Source of the DNA: Pasteuria penetrans
GTDB taxonomy: Bacteria > Bacillota > Bacilli > Thermoactinomycetales > Thermoactinomycetaceae
Length of the DNA stretch: 64,000 bases
Direction: 5' to 3'
NCBI RefSeq assembly: GCF_900538055.1
Contig: NZ_UZAC03000001.1
Location: 496,001 to 560,000, forward strand
Shown: positions 38,099 through 48,801 of the stretch, in pieces
Numbering within the stretch: the stretch's first letter is position 1
Layout of the letters: each line of letters opens with the position of its first letter
The notes under the pieces: model-generated
What the model was told of the DNA's origin: nothing
Databases searched by the model: none
The model's input: the letters and a program-made list of their open reading frames with translations, nothing else
Position numbers and translations under genes: made by a program

Positions 38099-39999
38099 GT
38101 GTGTCAAGCAAAGCTGTGTGAGTGGTGAAGGTTTGTAATGGGCCCCCTTTGGAGCCGGGGCTGGTGGGAGCAGGCTTCAAACCACCTAACGCTGCTGGTG
38201 TGGAAACGCCCCAGTGGTGAGCGATTCAGGAAAAGGTGGGCCTAGAATTATCGTCAAGTGGGGACTAAGGAGTTCAACGGGAGTGAACCGTTCGAGGACG
38301 CATTGAAGGAACTAGTCCATGTCAAAACCGAGGTGTGTGTTCCCGCGTCGGGAAGAGGCTACGGAGGACAACCTACTTACGATCCGGGCGGCATGCGCAT
38401 GGGTGTGTAGACGGGAGGAACCTAATCTAGGCGTTTATACGGAACTTGAGAGGTCGTCGCACGGCAATGGCCGAGCGTAAAATAAAAGCTAAAGATAATA
38501 GAGGTTCCGTGCACGAAGTCGGATCAGCCCATAGTAGTAGCGAAGTCTTTGTAATGAAGATGGAGTGAAGGAGCTGGATTGTCATGCCCGAAACAGGGAT
38601 GAGAATGGCAAAAAGGAGACTCAAACATGGGTCAGGCGACATCAGATCAAAACTCCGCTAGGCACAATATACAGCAATACAGAAGTACTACAGGCATGGC
38701 GCTAGGTCCAAAGAAATGGCGGAGGGCCAGGGATCGATAGGCAGACGATTGCAGAGTTTGAAAGCAATCTAAGGAATAATCTGTACGTTATTTGAAATCA
38801 AATGTGTGCGGGTACCTACTTTCCCCCTGAAGTCAAGCGAGTGGGATACCTCAAAGTCTGATGGCAGCAGGAAGACCACTCGGAATTTCTTCCGTAGCAG
38901 ATCGAGTGGCTCAGACCGTTATCAAGAATAGACTAGAACCCTATCTGGAACCCCACTTTCATGCCTCATCCTAGGGGTGCCATCCGAGAAAATCGGCCAT
39001 TCAGGTTCTCCAGTCCTGTCGAAAGAATGGTTGGATTCGTGTCTGGGGGATCGATCTCGACATCAAAGGGTACTTTGGTCCTATTTCGAATGACAAGATC
39101 ACGCAAGCCCTTCACCTCTTTACGGAGGACGAAGGACAGAGTGATACCGGTCTACTGCGAAAGACGGCTAAAGGCGTCTGTTCCAATGTCGGATGGAACG
39201 AGCCAAGCAGGGACCAAGGGCACATCGTAAGGTGGGGTTATTAGTCCACTGTTGGCCAATCTATACTTGCATTGTGTAAAGGACTGGTAGATGGAAATTC
39301 ATCATTCTTCCTATTCCATTCGAGAGGTACATGGACGACATTGTATATCATTGTAAGAATAAGGATCAGGCTGAATACCTGCTTGAGGAACTTAGGATAA
39401 GAATGACACAATGTCATCTAGAGTTACATCCGGGTAAGACTAGGATATTGTACTGCAAGGATGATAATCGAGAGGGGAATCATGAGGTAATGTCTTTCGA
39501 CTTTTTAGGATCTACATTCAAGCCCCGAACGATTGCAACCCGAGCAGGGACCCGAGCAGGGTCAGTATTCCTAGGCTTCAATCCGGTCATCAGTCGGAAA
39601 GATAGGAATAAAATGGCGAAACGTCTGAGGGCAATGAAGATACATCGATGAACACGAATGGAATGAACGGAGATAGCCGGGCAACTCAATCCAATACTGA
39701 TAGGGTGGATCAATTACTATGGCGTTTTCTAGCCGTCTGGAGTTATAAGAGCCCTACAATACCTAGTAGACAACAGATTGAAGGAATGGGCGATACGTAA
39801 GTATAAAAGACTCAAGAGAAGCTGGGGGAAAGCTAGCGGATGAATATCCTACATCCGTCCCAAGTACAGGAAGTTGTTTGCATATTGGCGTCTAGTTTGG
39901 TTGAATCTTTGATCCCATGGACCATAGAGCCGCATAATGCGAGAGTATTACGTGTGATTCTGTGAGAGGGTTGGCTGAAATGCCCAGCCCCACTCGATA
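38099..39999 (+). mobile_element. Group II intron copy C, fullest copy
   Basis: Begins GTGTGTCAAGCAAAGC (as copy D), then AATGGGCCCC and GCTGCTGGTGTGGAAACGCC. It encodes a broken reverse transcriptase, then domain V (AGCCGCATAATGCGAGAGTA, TTACGTGTGATTCTGTGAGA) and domain VI (GTTGGCTGAAATGCCCAGCC), ending near CACTCGATAC. It gives the reference for the shorter copies. Confidence 0.85.
38780..39651 (+). pseudogene. Group II intron reverse transcriptase, several stops
   Basis: Frames are broken in at least three places, but the C-terminal half is readable from 39331: RYMDDIVYHCKNKDQAEYLL carries the YMDD catalytic box (usually YADD), then LELHPGKTRILYCKDD and FLGSTFKPRT, then a piece of the maturase X region (VFLGFNPVISRKDRNKM). 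Not functional as it stands. Confidence 0.85.
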
Positions 40000-40814
40000 C
40001 CCTTACGTGCCTAATGTTTCCTCGATGATCTCAAGGAAGGAACCAAGTTATGGGGTCCTGGGGAGAGTGGGGTGGATGGTTTCTCTCCTCAGAGGGAACG
40101 GGATATTGTAGGTCTCACCCCTTTGCCTGACGAGAGGGTGTTGAATCCTATGATCAGCACATGTAGGAACCAAAGGAACGGGGCTTGAATGTCAACGGGG
40201 TGCGTGTCGTCACTAGTAAGATGGGCAAGGTGTTCCCCCTATTGTTGTATGCAGGTGTTTTCCCTACAATATGCGGTTTACTAACGATGTTATGTTCATG
40301 CTATTCGTACCATCATGAATTCTGCCTCTAAAAGTCTGAAGAAGGAAATAGCTAAGGATGCCTTTTACGTCCTAGGTCCAAAGATAGGGAACAGGCATGG
40401 GAACGGTGGTTCGGGTGTGCAAAGAAGTATTGGTTTGGAAATGGGGTGGTACGAGGGGTATGGGAAAGGCTTAGTCCTAAAAAGATCTCATTGGATTTGC
40501 AAGCAGCACCGATTATCCAACATTGCTATCCTATTTGATGTCTACGAACTACATGGAATCGCTGAATGTCCCTGTTTCATGAGGGAATGAGTTGCAAGGG
40601 GGGCGGATTCGTTAGCCTCGGGGTAGCCGATGAGGGGAGAATGGATGCTTACCGCTTCAATAATGATTTCTCCCAAAGGTGTGACTAAATTCATAATTGT
40701 ACGGGTCCGGTCAGAATACGGGGGGCCCTTAAGACCGAAGGAAAATCTTTTTCGAAAACCCTGTCCAGAGGAATCTACACACAAGGGAATATTGCTCGGA
40801 GGAGGTTTAAATTT
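40000..40814 (+). pseudogene. IS256-family transposase remnant
   Basis: Between about 40160 and 40620 scattered frames match the transposase at 33233: ERGLNVNGV-type text, a TKMGKVFPLLLYAGVFP piece, then HAIRTIMNSASKSLKKEIAK and DAFYVLG, then an N-x-L-NV stretch. Many frameshifts and stops. It lies directly upstream of CPBP gene 2 on the same strand. Confidence 0.75.
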
Positions 40815-41852
40815 TTGTTAACTATATACCTTCCAGTTATGCTAAAGGCAGTCGGTGCTGTCCTTCTTGTGCTTTTCGATCGCAGCTATAAGCGGTCTAT
40901 AGTTCACGGAGGCAGAAAATTTACACTAATAAAGAATATCGGGAAAATTATTGATATAGGAACTATCATAGTATCATTTGTTTTATCCGCTATCTTATTG
41001 ATGCACATGGATTCATTAATAGAACCTTTTTATAATTCATCTGTATTCGAGAAGTTGGCTTTTTTTTCTTTTTTGTCCTTCTGTCTGTTGCCATTTTTAG
41101 TTTCCCTATGGCCAACATTCCGGTCCTATGTCATGATAAAATTAGGTTTGGAACCCCAGCGGTATCTTCATCGTGTTACAGTCTATTGGATACTTTATGA
41201 AATTGCCTACTTCATAGGTTATCAGCAAGTATTTGTAGGGGTCCGTTCGGATGTACCGATCCATGCGAGAAATGGAATTTTTATTGATGGGGCACCGATT
41301 ATTGATGATTTATTGTATACTTTGTGTGGTGCTGTTCCTGCTATCCTCGCTGTGGGGATAGGAATTACCCGTAATAAGAAAGAAACATTGGCTCGTTTAG
41401 GACTCGGGAGAAAACTAACATGCAAGGGTTTTTTTCTCTGTAACTGTCTCCTCGTTGCTTCCTTGTTGTACTCATCAGTGCTTGTATTTTTATTTGGAGA
41501 CGAACATCATGGGTTGGATGATTCTGTGTCGGTACTGGATTCGCTCGTTCTTTATTTTGTGATAGGGGTTTGTACTGCAATCGGTGAGGAACTTTTGTAT
41601 AGAGGGGCTTTGCAGCCACGTTTGGGAATTTGGGTTACTAGCATTGTGTTTGTTGTGGGCCACCTTCAGAAAGCATGGTTCGGATTACTGATCACTTTTC
41701 TGAATTCATTACTCATGGGCTGGATAGCGCATCGGTACAACCTATGGTTATCTATGTGGTTTCATATGTTTCGCAATACTTTAGTTCTTATCCTCTACCC
41801 CCTACTATTCTATCCTCTACTACTTAGGGTTTGGAATCTATGGGGCGGTTAG
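40815..41852 (+). CDS. CPBP family intramembrane protease 2
   Basis: 345 residues from TTG 40815 with GGAGGAGG nine bases upstream. Polytopic, with the CPBP core EELLYRGALQPRLG (E258, E259, R263), a His in VVGHLQ and a final His in WFHMFRN, where the usual Asn is present. It shares with the other two CPBP proteins FDRxY near the start, KLGLEPQRYLHR and ITRNKKETLARLGL, so the three are close paralogues, not just family members. The downstream repeat is common to genes 1 and 2. Possible immunity or peptide-processing role; unproven. Confidence 0.87.
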   Translation: MLTIYLPVMLKAVGAVLLVLFDRSYKRSIVHGGRKFTLIKNIGKIIDIGTIIVSFVLSAILLMHMDSLIEPFYNSSVFEKLAFFSFLSFCLLPFLVSLWPTFRSYVMIKLGLEPQRYLHRVTVYWILYEIAYFIGYQQVFVGVRSDVPIHARNGIFIDGAPIIDDLLYTLCGAVPAILAVGIGITRNKKETLARLGLGRKLTCKGFFLCNCLLVASLLYSSVLVFLFGDEHHGLDDSVSVLDSLVLYFVIGVCTAIGEELLYRGALQPRLGIWVTSIVFVVGHLQKAWFGLLITFLNSLLMGWIAHRYNLWLSMWFHMFRNTLVLILYPLLFYPLLLRVWNLWGG

Positions 41853-41859
41853 GTGTATG

Positions 41860-41904
41860 AATGTCGAGTGAGGTTGGCTGGAATGCCAGTTTTACTTGAC
41901 ATTC
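41860..41904 (+). terminator. Hairpin after CPBP gene 2, also like group II domain VI
   Basis: Arms AATGTCGAGT/ACTTGACATT (one mismatch) with an inner TGGC/GCCA stem. The inner text GAGGTTGGCTGGAATGCCAG is close to domain VI of introns A-D, so it may be an intron remnant now serving as a 3' hairpin. No T-run. Confidence 0.45.
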
Positions 41905-41955
41905 TTAAAATCCAGAAGCGGTTCAATCCCTCTATTTTTATCCCACCATGGCGGG

Positions 41956-42115
41956 ACTGTGCAATTTCTTGTGTGGAATGCCCTATCTATGAATCTAGTC
42001 TCATCCTTTGGTAAAGTAATTGATAAAAAAATAATATTTTATTATGACACTGCTCCTGTTTTGTATCTTCAGGGGATGTATCTTATATTCATAAATTTTC
42101 CCTCATTTTTTCCCC
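41956..42115 (+). repeat. Partner of the repeat at 32811-32975
   Basis: Same block order as after CPBP gene 1 (GTGCAATTTCTTGTG, GAATCTAGTCT, TTTGGTAAAG, TATGACACTGCTCCTGTTTT). Shows that CPBP genes 1 and 2 descend from one duplicated cassette. Confidence 0.8.
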
Positions 42116-42206
42116 TAGGATAGACCAGACATGAGAAAATGAGAGGGGAATACACGGGAATGATAAGCATGGATAGGCGTGCGTGGATTGGAGGGGGCAG
42201 ATCCAT

Positions 42207-42265
42207 TGTCGAGTAGGGTTGGAATCTCAGCCAACCCCCTCACAGACCTGTATGTAATAATCCCC
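42207..42265 (-). mobile_element. Group II intron 3' fragment (domains V-VI)
   Basis: On the minus strand: GATTATTACATACAGGTCTG, TGAGGGGGTTGGCTGAGATT and CCTACTCGAC, the 3' end seen in introns B and D. The rest of the intron is absent. Confidence 0.65.
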
Positions 42266-42984
42266 CATTATAAGGATATGGTTTTCTACAAAGCCCCTTT
42301 TTTGTTCTAGATGCCCGGGGGCGTGCATCAAGGATGAGCCATGGGGGGGGTGCGAATAACCTCCTCCCATTTTACATCTATGAGTATTACTACTTAAAAC
42401 TTTGTTTATTGATATTGCGGATAATATTTTTCATAGTAGGCCAACCATGGGATCGGATAAAACAACGTTCTTTATATATAATTTCATAGTGTATATATAG
42501 AAACAATATGAACAAAAATGGAGTTATGTATAAAATATATATAATCTCTATTTAATGAAGATATGTGTTCCTCTGTTGTTGGGCACCCCTGTTGTGTAGA
42601 GGATAGGTTGGTAATCCTGTCGGGGCCCGTGATGGGGGAAGGAATTGAGTCGAACTACCTATTGGAACACCCCAATGGACCCTTCATTCCAATAGGGATT
42701 TCGGGGTTGATTTTATATCCAACCATGTACCAGGGGGTGACGAGCCCCTATATTTTGATGGCGGGTGACAACTGCCATGGGATGAGGGGGACAGCAAAGG
42801 AACGTACCATCTATCGATATGCACCCAGCCGATAGGACAGGAAGAAAGGAAAATACCAGTAAAAAAAGGGTAAGCGGGTTCTGGGGGGGAATGGAAGGAT
42901 CAAACGGTGCCCTGGATACAAGGCCCCTGACCCATCTACATATCAACCCGGAGAGAATGGGAAGGGTAAGATAGTGGGTCCACT
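42266..42984. other. Non-coding stretch with one doubtful ORF
   Basis: An ORF at 42563-42835 (90 residues, ATG, no ribosome site) reads EGIESNYLLEHPNGPF and ILMAGDNCHGM; I do not recognise it and give it little weight. The rest is AT-rich. Confidence 0.3.
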
Positions 42985-43100
42985 CCAATGGGGGGTTGTT
43001 CTTCTATGAAGAACCGATTTTTGGCCGCTCAAATGAAGGTGCGCGGTGAGATATAGGGATAGGGGTGGTACGAGCCATGATTAGAGAACGGCAAAGGGAT
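42985..43100 (+). pseudogene. Third scrap of the 34.8-kb transposase fragment
   Basis: TTGTTCTTCTATGAAGAA, CAAATGAAGGTGCGCGGTGA and GGTACGAGCCATGAT match the reverse complement of 34890-34990; translation gives CSSMKNRFLAAQMKVRGEI then a stop. The following sequence to 43490 holds no gene I can support. Confidence 0.65.
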
Positions 43101-43528
43101 TAGCTCATTCATTGAGCCCAGATCGTTCGTTAGTATTCTAAATAAGTTTTATATTATTTTCGCGGTAGTGTCTAGAAGGAAGTCTCAAGGATGGGGAGAA
43201 CACCCTCTGAAAAATTTGCTCAGGAATTCACATCCACAGCGATATGCTGTTGTCCCTATCCCCTTCCTATGTCCAATGAACGGAGGACCATAATTCCGAT
43301 AACCCAGCATTACTCTAACTATTAGAGTTTGTGGAGATCCCCGATGGGGTATATTTTTTCTATTCATAATAAATATGAATATTTTTCTTTTTTAATATAT
43401 GCATGAATTTGTAAATTTTTTTCATATTGCAGTAGGTAATAATCATTGCTTTTCTTTCTCATCATTTTGTACTATAATTATGTCAACGGATATAGTTGTG
43501 GTATATTTTGCGAAGGAGTTTTTGCCTT

Positions 43529-44101
43529 ATGAAATTTTTATTAAATTATATTATTAATAAAAATATAAATATACTGAATATTGGAATGGGTTCTGCGGTA
43601 CTTCTTCTGCATTTTTCTGTTTTTCCCCTTTTATTCAAAGGGGGAGATGTTTTGGCTCATGATTTCGGGGCAAGGGAAAAATTATCGAAATCAGAATCAC
43701 CTAGATCCATAAAATCACCGGAAAAAAACGTAAATATTCAGAAAAGAACCCCCATAAGCGAGGACCAATTCCAGGATCTGATGCGCATGATAGCCTCGGT
43801 GAACACCATTGATAGGGTTAATTTTGAGCGAAAGAAGTACTTAGAAAACCAACGGGAATCTCTCTTATCCTTTACCCCTCCCCATGGAGACGGGATTCAT
43901 GGGGTAGAAGCAGCAGAGGAAACGGTGGGGGGTTCGGAAGCGGGAAGGAATCAAAATCAGGGTAAGATGGGTAAGGATCTGGGGATAGGTGGTATTCCCG
44001 GGACAGGGGAGGATCGGAAGAAGGAAAATAAGGATCCTAAGACAAAGGGCGGGAATCGGAAAGGAGGTTCTAAAATAAGGGGAAATCGAAGAGGAAGGTA
44101 G
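43529..44101 (+). CDS. Secreted protein with Gly/Lys/Arg-rich basic tail
   Basis: 190 residues from ATG 43529 with AAGGAG ten bases upstream (a GTG at 43496 is in frame but has no site). Long signal peptide (hydrophobic core MGSAVLLLHFSVFPLLF, cleavage possibly after VLA near 42). A helical middle (SEDQFQDLMRMIASVNTIDR) precedes a low-complexity tail rich in Gly, Asn, Lys and Arg. No cysteines. No family recognised. A CCCGGG-AATA-CCCGGG hairpin follows at 44109-44124. It is the last gene of the island before the core block. Confidence 0.65.
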   Translation: MKFLLNYIINKNINILNIGMGSAVLLLHFSVFPLLFKGGDVLAHDFGAREKLSKSESPRSIKSPEKNVNIQKRTPISEDQFQDLMRMIASVNTIDRVNFERKKYLENQRESLLSFTPPHGDGIHGVEAAEETVGGSEAGRNQNQGKMGKDLGIGGIPGTGEDRKKENKDPKTKGGNRKGGSKIRGNRRGR

Positions 44102-44108
44102 AATATTT

Positions 44109-44124
44109 CCCGGGAATACCCGGG
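44109..44124 (+). terminator. Short GC hairpin
   Basis: CCCGGG-AATA-CCCGGG then TAGGATTTCTAT; weak T content, so only a possible terminator. Confidence 0.4.
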
Positions 44125-44276
44125 TAGGATTTCTATAGAGAAGGGATCCCTATTGGTTCTCAGTGGGGGGACCGGGAAATGTGGCTGATCCGATGCAATG
44201 GTTGTTATTTGCGAGGGAGGGAACAGGGACTAGGTGGGGGTGGGGGATTGATTCTCGGCGTAATGTCCCATGGGGT

Positions 44277-44906
44277 TCATTCAGCAACGACTTTCCAACG
44301 TTTTTCCCCGGTTGTGATCATAAGATCGTGGGTTCGGTTTTTTAGCTGATGGGTTAAGCACCTCATTTTCGTGTCAGGTACCCAGGCGGTGAGGGTAACC
44401 TGTTCGGAAAATGTTGCTTTTATATCTATAGCTTGTACATTTTGCAGAAGGTGCTGTGCGGTAGCGAGGTGACGATGGGGTAGGGTGAACTTCGAGTAGC
44501 TGTGCAATTGTCTCGTACCATAACCAGCAGCTTGTATGACCCCCTTGGCTGTTTGTGCGTATGCGCGTATAAGGCCCCCTAATCCCAGGCGGGTACCACC
44601 AAAGTAACGAACTACAATGACGGCTGCATGGTGTAGTTGGGCGGACTGTAGGACCTCTAGGATGGGTTTTCCTGCCGATCCCTTGGGTTCCCCTGCGTCA
44701 TATGATTTTTTTTGATGCGGGGTGAGAACATAGGCGTAGGTGCAGTGGGTGGCCCTTCTATGGGTTTGCTTAACCCCCATGTGGAAGGTATCCCAGGAAG
44801 ACATATCCTCGATGGGTCGTGCATAGCCCACGAAACGTGACCGGCGCAGGATGAGAGTGTGCTCGGCGGGTTTGGCTAGGGTGCGTTGGTCCACAGGGTG
44901 ATTCAA
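44277..44906 (-). CDS. yvyE: YigZ/IMPACT family protein
   Basis: 209-residue member of the YigZ/YvyE/IMPACT family, thought to bind nucleic acid or regulate translation; the biochemical role is unsettled. Visible marks are RATHCTYAYVL, DAGEPKGSAGKPIL and VVRYFGGTRLGLGGLIRAY, with the smaller C-terminal domain after about 140. Length is typical. It is divergent from metK. Confidence 0.9.
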   Translation of the reverse strand: MNHPVDQRTLAKPAEHTLILRRSRFVGYARPIEDMSSWDTFHMGVKQTHRRATHCTYAYVLTPHQKKSYDAGEPKGSAGKPILEVLQSAQLHHAAVIVVRYFGGTRLGLGGLIRAYAQTAKGVIQAAGYGTRQLHSYSKFTLPHRHLATAQHLLQNVQAIDIKATFSEQVTLTAWVPDTKMRCLTHQLKNRTHDLMITTGEKRWKVVAE

Positions 44907-45118
44907 CTTTTCTAACCCCCTTTGGGATTTAGCGATTTAGGAATCATAGGTCGAATTTTGCTTTCTCTTTGAAGATAGGTACAATTGGGGAAGTGCTGCT
45001 CTTTTGAAAATTTGGGGGCAGGAAGTGGGAATTGGAAAACTCAGTCCGTTTTTCTAGTTGGGGAAGGATGTACTGAATCTATGGGACCGTACAATTATGT
45101 TTTGGGGGGAAGACTATT

Positions 45119-46333
45119 GTGTCTGTTCCACAACACCGCTTTTTTACGTCGGAATCCGTTACTGCGGGTCATCCGGATAAGATGTGCGATCAGATTTCAG
45201 ATGCTATTCTAGATTCCATTTTGTCACAAGATCCCGATGCTCGTGTGGCCTGTGAGACCCTTGTCACTACAGGTTTGGTGTTGGTAGCAGGCGAAATTTC
45301 TACTCATTGCTATGTCGATATACCGAGTGTGGTTCGTTCTACTATTGCCGAGATCGGTTATGTGCGTGCCAAGTATGGTTTTGATGCGTCTACCTGTTCC
45401 GTCCTTACTTCTATCGATGAACAGTCGCCCGATATTGCGCAAGGGGTAGATACAGCTTGGGAGAATCGTTGTTTTGCTTCCCTGCAGGGTTTTGGGGATT
45501 CCTTGGGAGCAGGGGATCAAGGGATGATGTTTGGCTTTGCTTGCAATGATACACCGGAGAAGATGCCCTTGCCGATTTCCTTGGCCAATCGTCTTGCTCA
45601 GCAGTTGCATAGGGTACGAATCGAAGAAAAGGTCCCCTATTTGCGTCCGGACGGGAAGGTTCAGGTGACGGTGGAGTATGATGAGTATGGTTTACCTGTA
45701 CGAATTGATACGGTTGTTTGTTCAGCGCAGCATGCGGAGCAGGTAGATGTGCGGCGGATGGAAGAGGATTTGCGACGTTTTGTGATTCAGCCTGTGTTGC
45801 CATCATCTATGCTGGATGAAAAGACGCGGTATTTTATCAACCCTAGTGGTCGGTTTGTGATTGGGGGCCCCAAGGGGGACGCTGGGCTTACGGGGCGGAA
45901 GGTTATTGTAGATACGTATGGTGGTTTTGCTCGACATGGTGGGGGGGCCTTTTCAGGTAAGGACCCTACTAAGGTAGACCGCTCTGGTGCGTACGCTGCT
46001 CGTTATGTGGCCAAAAATATCGTAGCAGCTGGCTTGGCTGATTGTTGCGAGGTTCAGCTGGCTTATGCCATTGGAGTCTCACAGCCTGTTTCCATACTTG
46101 TGGAGACGTTCGGTACAGGGCAGTTGTCGGGAACCGAGTTGGCGGCTTTAGTGGCTAAGGAGTTTGATTTATCTCCGTCTGGTATCATTGGCATGTTGCG
46201 ACTGCGGAGGCCTATTTATAGATCCCTGGCAGCCTATGGTCATTTTGGCCGTATGGATATGGATTTACCCTGGGAGAGGACGGATCGTTTGGCCTCATTG
46301 CAGAGGGCGGCACGCATTCTACAACCTGTATGA
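45119..46333 (+). CDS. metK: S-adenosylmethionine synthetase
   Basis: Makes SAM from methionine and ATP. 404 residues from GTG 45119, with GGGGGG six bases upstream. Family motifs in order are [52 protein letters not shown] and [16 protein letters not shown] (encoded across a G7 run at 45941-45947). All active-site segments are intact. No SAM-I riboswitch is evident in the 212-base upstream gap. Confidence 0.98.
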   Translation: MSVPQHRFFTSESVTAGHPDKMCDQISDAILDSILSQDPDARVACETLVTTGLVLVAGEISTHCYVDIPSVVRSTIAEIGYVRAKYGFDASTCSVLTSIDEQSPDIAQGVDTAWENRCFASLQGFGDSLGAGDQGMMFGFACNDTPEKMPLPISLANRLAQQLHRVRIEEKVPYLRPDGKVQVTVEYDEYGLPVRIDTVVCSAQHAEQVDVRRMEEDLRRFVIQPVLPSSMLDEKTRYFINPSGRFVIGGPKGDAGLTGRKVIVDTYGGFARHGGGAFSGKDPTKVDRSGAYAARYVAKNIVAAGLADCCEVQLAYAIGVSQPVSILVETFGTGQLSGTELAALVAKEFDLSPSGIIGMLRLRRPIYRSLAAYGHFGRMDMDLPWERTDRLASLQRAARILQPV

Positions 46334-46568
46334 GTGGGAGGGACTTCTTGTAGGCGTGGTTCTTTCTGCCACCCTATGGGGGGTCCGTTCGGTGAAGAGG
46401 TTGTTTTGGCACGTTGTGGGGTGTTATTTCATAGCCTGGCATGGGCGGGGATTTGAGAAATGTTTCTTAGACGGTCTCCTTGTATCTTCTTGTTGGTGGT
46501 ACAGGTGGATTGTGGATAAGGGGGTGTTTCGTTATTGATGTGATCATTTCATGTATGGGGGGGTCTGG

Positions 46569-47033
46569 ATGATGAAAATGTGGATTTTGCTGTCGCTTGT
46601 TCCTGTGATTGGCGTGGTTTGTTATTTCGTGCTACGCTATCTCATGCGGAAGGTTATAGCCTCCCTAGGGAAATATTATCCCAGTCGCACAGCCCATTTG
46701 GTACTTTTAACGTGCAACAGTCAACGGCGTGTGGAGTGGACGGTTTGGTCCTATCACCTCTGGAATAGTTTGCGCTGTAGGAAGTCACGAATTACTTGTA
46801 TTGATGTGGGTTCGACGGACGATACACTGGCGATTTTAGTTCGCTTACGGGGCCGCTATCGGGAGATGGAAGTGATTCGTATGATGTCGGACGAGGATTC
46901 CGTGGATGACTCCATTCGAACCTGGTTGCAGATCCAAAAACCGCGGCCGAACGAAAAGCGGGTGGTTCTGGATTTGCGGGAGTGCGATCCGCAGCCAGAG
47001 GGCACGAAGAACCATGGTCGAAACCTGGCCTAG
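46569..47033 (+). CDS. Small membrane-anchored GT2-like protein
   Basis: 154 residues from ATG 46569 (GGGGGGG five bases upstream; ATG 46572 equally possible). One N-terminal membrane helix (WILLSLVPVIGVVCYFVLRY) then a short region resembling the start of family 2 glycosyltransferases: HLVLLTCNSQRRVEWTVWSY and ITCIDVGSTDDTLAILVRL, the latter being the usual D-x-GSxD turn. The catalytic second half of a GT2 is missing. Such short GT2-like proteins occur near murA in some Bacillales; function unknown. Confidence 0.65.
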   Translation: MMKMWILLSLVPVIGVVCYFVLRYLMRKVIASLGKYYPSRTAHLVLLTCNSQRRVEWTVWSYHLWNSLRCRKSRITCIDVGSTDDTLAILVRLRGRYREMEVIRMMSDEDSVDDSIRTWLQIQKPRPNEKRVVLDLRECDPQPEGTKNHGRNLA

Positions 47034-47932
47034 GGGGGATCATTAGATATACCTCTGGGTTTTTTCGTGTGTATGGGGATCGGATATTGGTGTGGTGGAG
47101 ACTTGTTACCTATGTGTGAACTAGGTGGATTCTTATGAGTTGGTGTGGGATGCGATTCTTTGCGTTTGGTAGTAACTATGGGTTTGCAGTCGATTGCATA
47201 TTCGACCCTGTCTTGATAGGGTATGGCTCTACTTCAACTAGGATAGCCGATAGAATAGCTGGTATGATAGGAGGAAAGGGGAAATATCCCAGAGAGAGGG
47301 TAAGCTAGAGGGGGGGATAGGAGGATCCAATTCCATGTTCTGGTGGAGGGGGAAAGGGGTCCTGTGTACTATACGGATAGGGGTCCTATCCGACAGCAGA
47401 ACAGATAGGATCAAAGGGGAGTGAAAACCACCGGATGCGGGGAAACGGATGAATAGTCGTGCGGCTGTTCAGGGGGTGTGTACACCTAGAATTGTCTTCA
47501 AACCACTAGTGATTTTCCAGGGTTGTCCGTTATCCCCGAAAAGACCAGAGGGTGGGGGAGAAGAATAGCAATAACTATATAGTTCAATATATAATATAGT
47601 TTCATAATAAAAATAAAAATCGTCTTTATACCGGCAATATCCACACAGATTTTTTGCATACTTAATTGTGTGCATAAACATTTTTATAATATTTTTTTAA
47701 ATATTGAAAAATATTCTAATAATTTTTATATGATGTTCCACAGGTAGCACTACAGGTGCGTATAGTAACAAAAATTACTCGCCCCCTTTTAGACAATCCT
47801 GCCAACTGGGCATTGGCGCCAACTCAATATGCGTGGTAAGATAGTGGGGAGGGTGGCTCGGATTCGTGAAGGGGTCTTTTTGGGGATCTGAGCATCAATT
47901 GAACGGGTGGCGGGGGGAATGCATACGCTTCT
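47034..47932. other. Long non-coding gap
   Basis: About 900 bases without a supportable gene. It is G-rich up to 47560, then strongly AT-rich (47570-47740). A near-palindrome around GGATAGGGGTCCTATCCGAC (47379-47398) is present. No tRNA was recognised. Confidence 0.5.
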
Positions 47933-48451
47933 ATGAGAATGATGGATGCAGGATGGACAGGGCTGGGTACTACGCCGGAGTCAGCATTGCGCCTTATGGT
48001 GTTGGTTCAGTCTGGTGTGCATTTGTTAGTGATTTTGCTGAGTGTAGTGGTTTGCTGGTTTGCCCTTCACTCGATAAACTGGGGGCATTTGTTGATTCCC
48101 TTGCAGGTTAGAAGGTATCGGGTGTTGTTGATTGTGCTGGCTATGGTATTCGGATTTGGTTTAACGCAATTTTTTTTCGATTGTAGTGATTGGTCCCAGT
48201 CATTGATCTATTTTGATGATCGGAATGGGTACCAGGCGTTGTTTCATCTTCCCCTGACTGTGTTGAGCATTGTTGCCTGCGGTATGGCTCTGCGTTCGGT
48301 ACGTTGGGAACGGGTATTGATTCCAAGCCAGCGATTGAGGGCCAGATTCTTGGTGGTAATCGTTACTGTTGTGCTCGGGTATTTTCTATCTAAATTTTTA
48401 TCTTCTTACTTTGATTGGTTCCGTACATTTTTATTACAAATTTTTTATTAA
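47933..48451 (+). CDS. Doubled YwzB-type (DUF1146) membrane protein
   Basis: 172 residues from ATG 47933. YwzB of B. subtilis is about 76 residues with two helices and the pattern WWAL...FF-x-DY. Here two such units are fused: unit 1 about 20-97 (VVCWFALHSINWGHLLIP, GFGLTQFFFDCSDWSQSL) and unit 2 about 101-170 (VACGMALRSVRWERVLIP, LGYFLSKFLSSYFDWFRTFL). Four helices in all. In Bacillus ywzB lies upstream of murA, as here. The doubling looks like a tandem gene duplication that fused. Ribosome site weak. Confidence 0.75.
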   Translation: MRMMDAGWTGLGTTPESALRLMVLVQSGVHLLVILLSVVVCWFALHSINWGHLLIPLQVRRYRVLLIVLAMVFGFGLTQFFFDCSDWSQSLIYFDDRNGYQALFHLPLTVLSIVACGMALRSVRWERVLIPSQRLRARFLVVIVTVVLGYFLSKFLSSYFDWFRTFLLQIFY

Positions 48452-48801
48452 ATAGTACATTGTAGTGTGTTCCGGGTATCGTTCTCTGGTTTTTGTCCGT
48501 GGAGTTGTGGGAAAAGGGCAAGAGTTGTCAAAAAAACAAGGGTGCCTATCGTGGGGGTTTCCCGTAGTACTGCCATACCGTCTAGAATTTTCTTTTGACA
48601 TGATGAGGAAAGGCTTTATTGCGTGTTTTTTCCGTCAGGATTAGGGTAGATTAAGCACGCCGTGCATTAGGAAGGCGTAGAATGGGTGGGTGCCAACTCG
48701 CTGTGTGGCTGTTTTTAATATAGAATAGTCTTTATAAGTTATTGAAATTAACTAGTGCATTTTTGGCAGTGAATCTAAGTAGAGGTTGCATAGGGGGGAA
48801 G
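48452..48801. other. Upstream region of murA
   Basis: 350 bases without a gene. A perfect -35 hexamer TTGACA lies at 48595-48600, but no fitting -10 follows. ywmB, often found here, is absent. Confidence 0.4.

Noticed and set aside
44907-45118. SAM riboswitch upstream of metK
   Set aside because: None of the conserved SAM-I core segments or a terminator stem could be found in the 212 bases.
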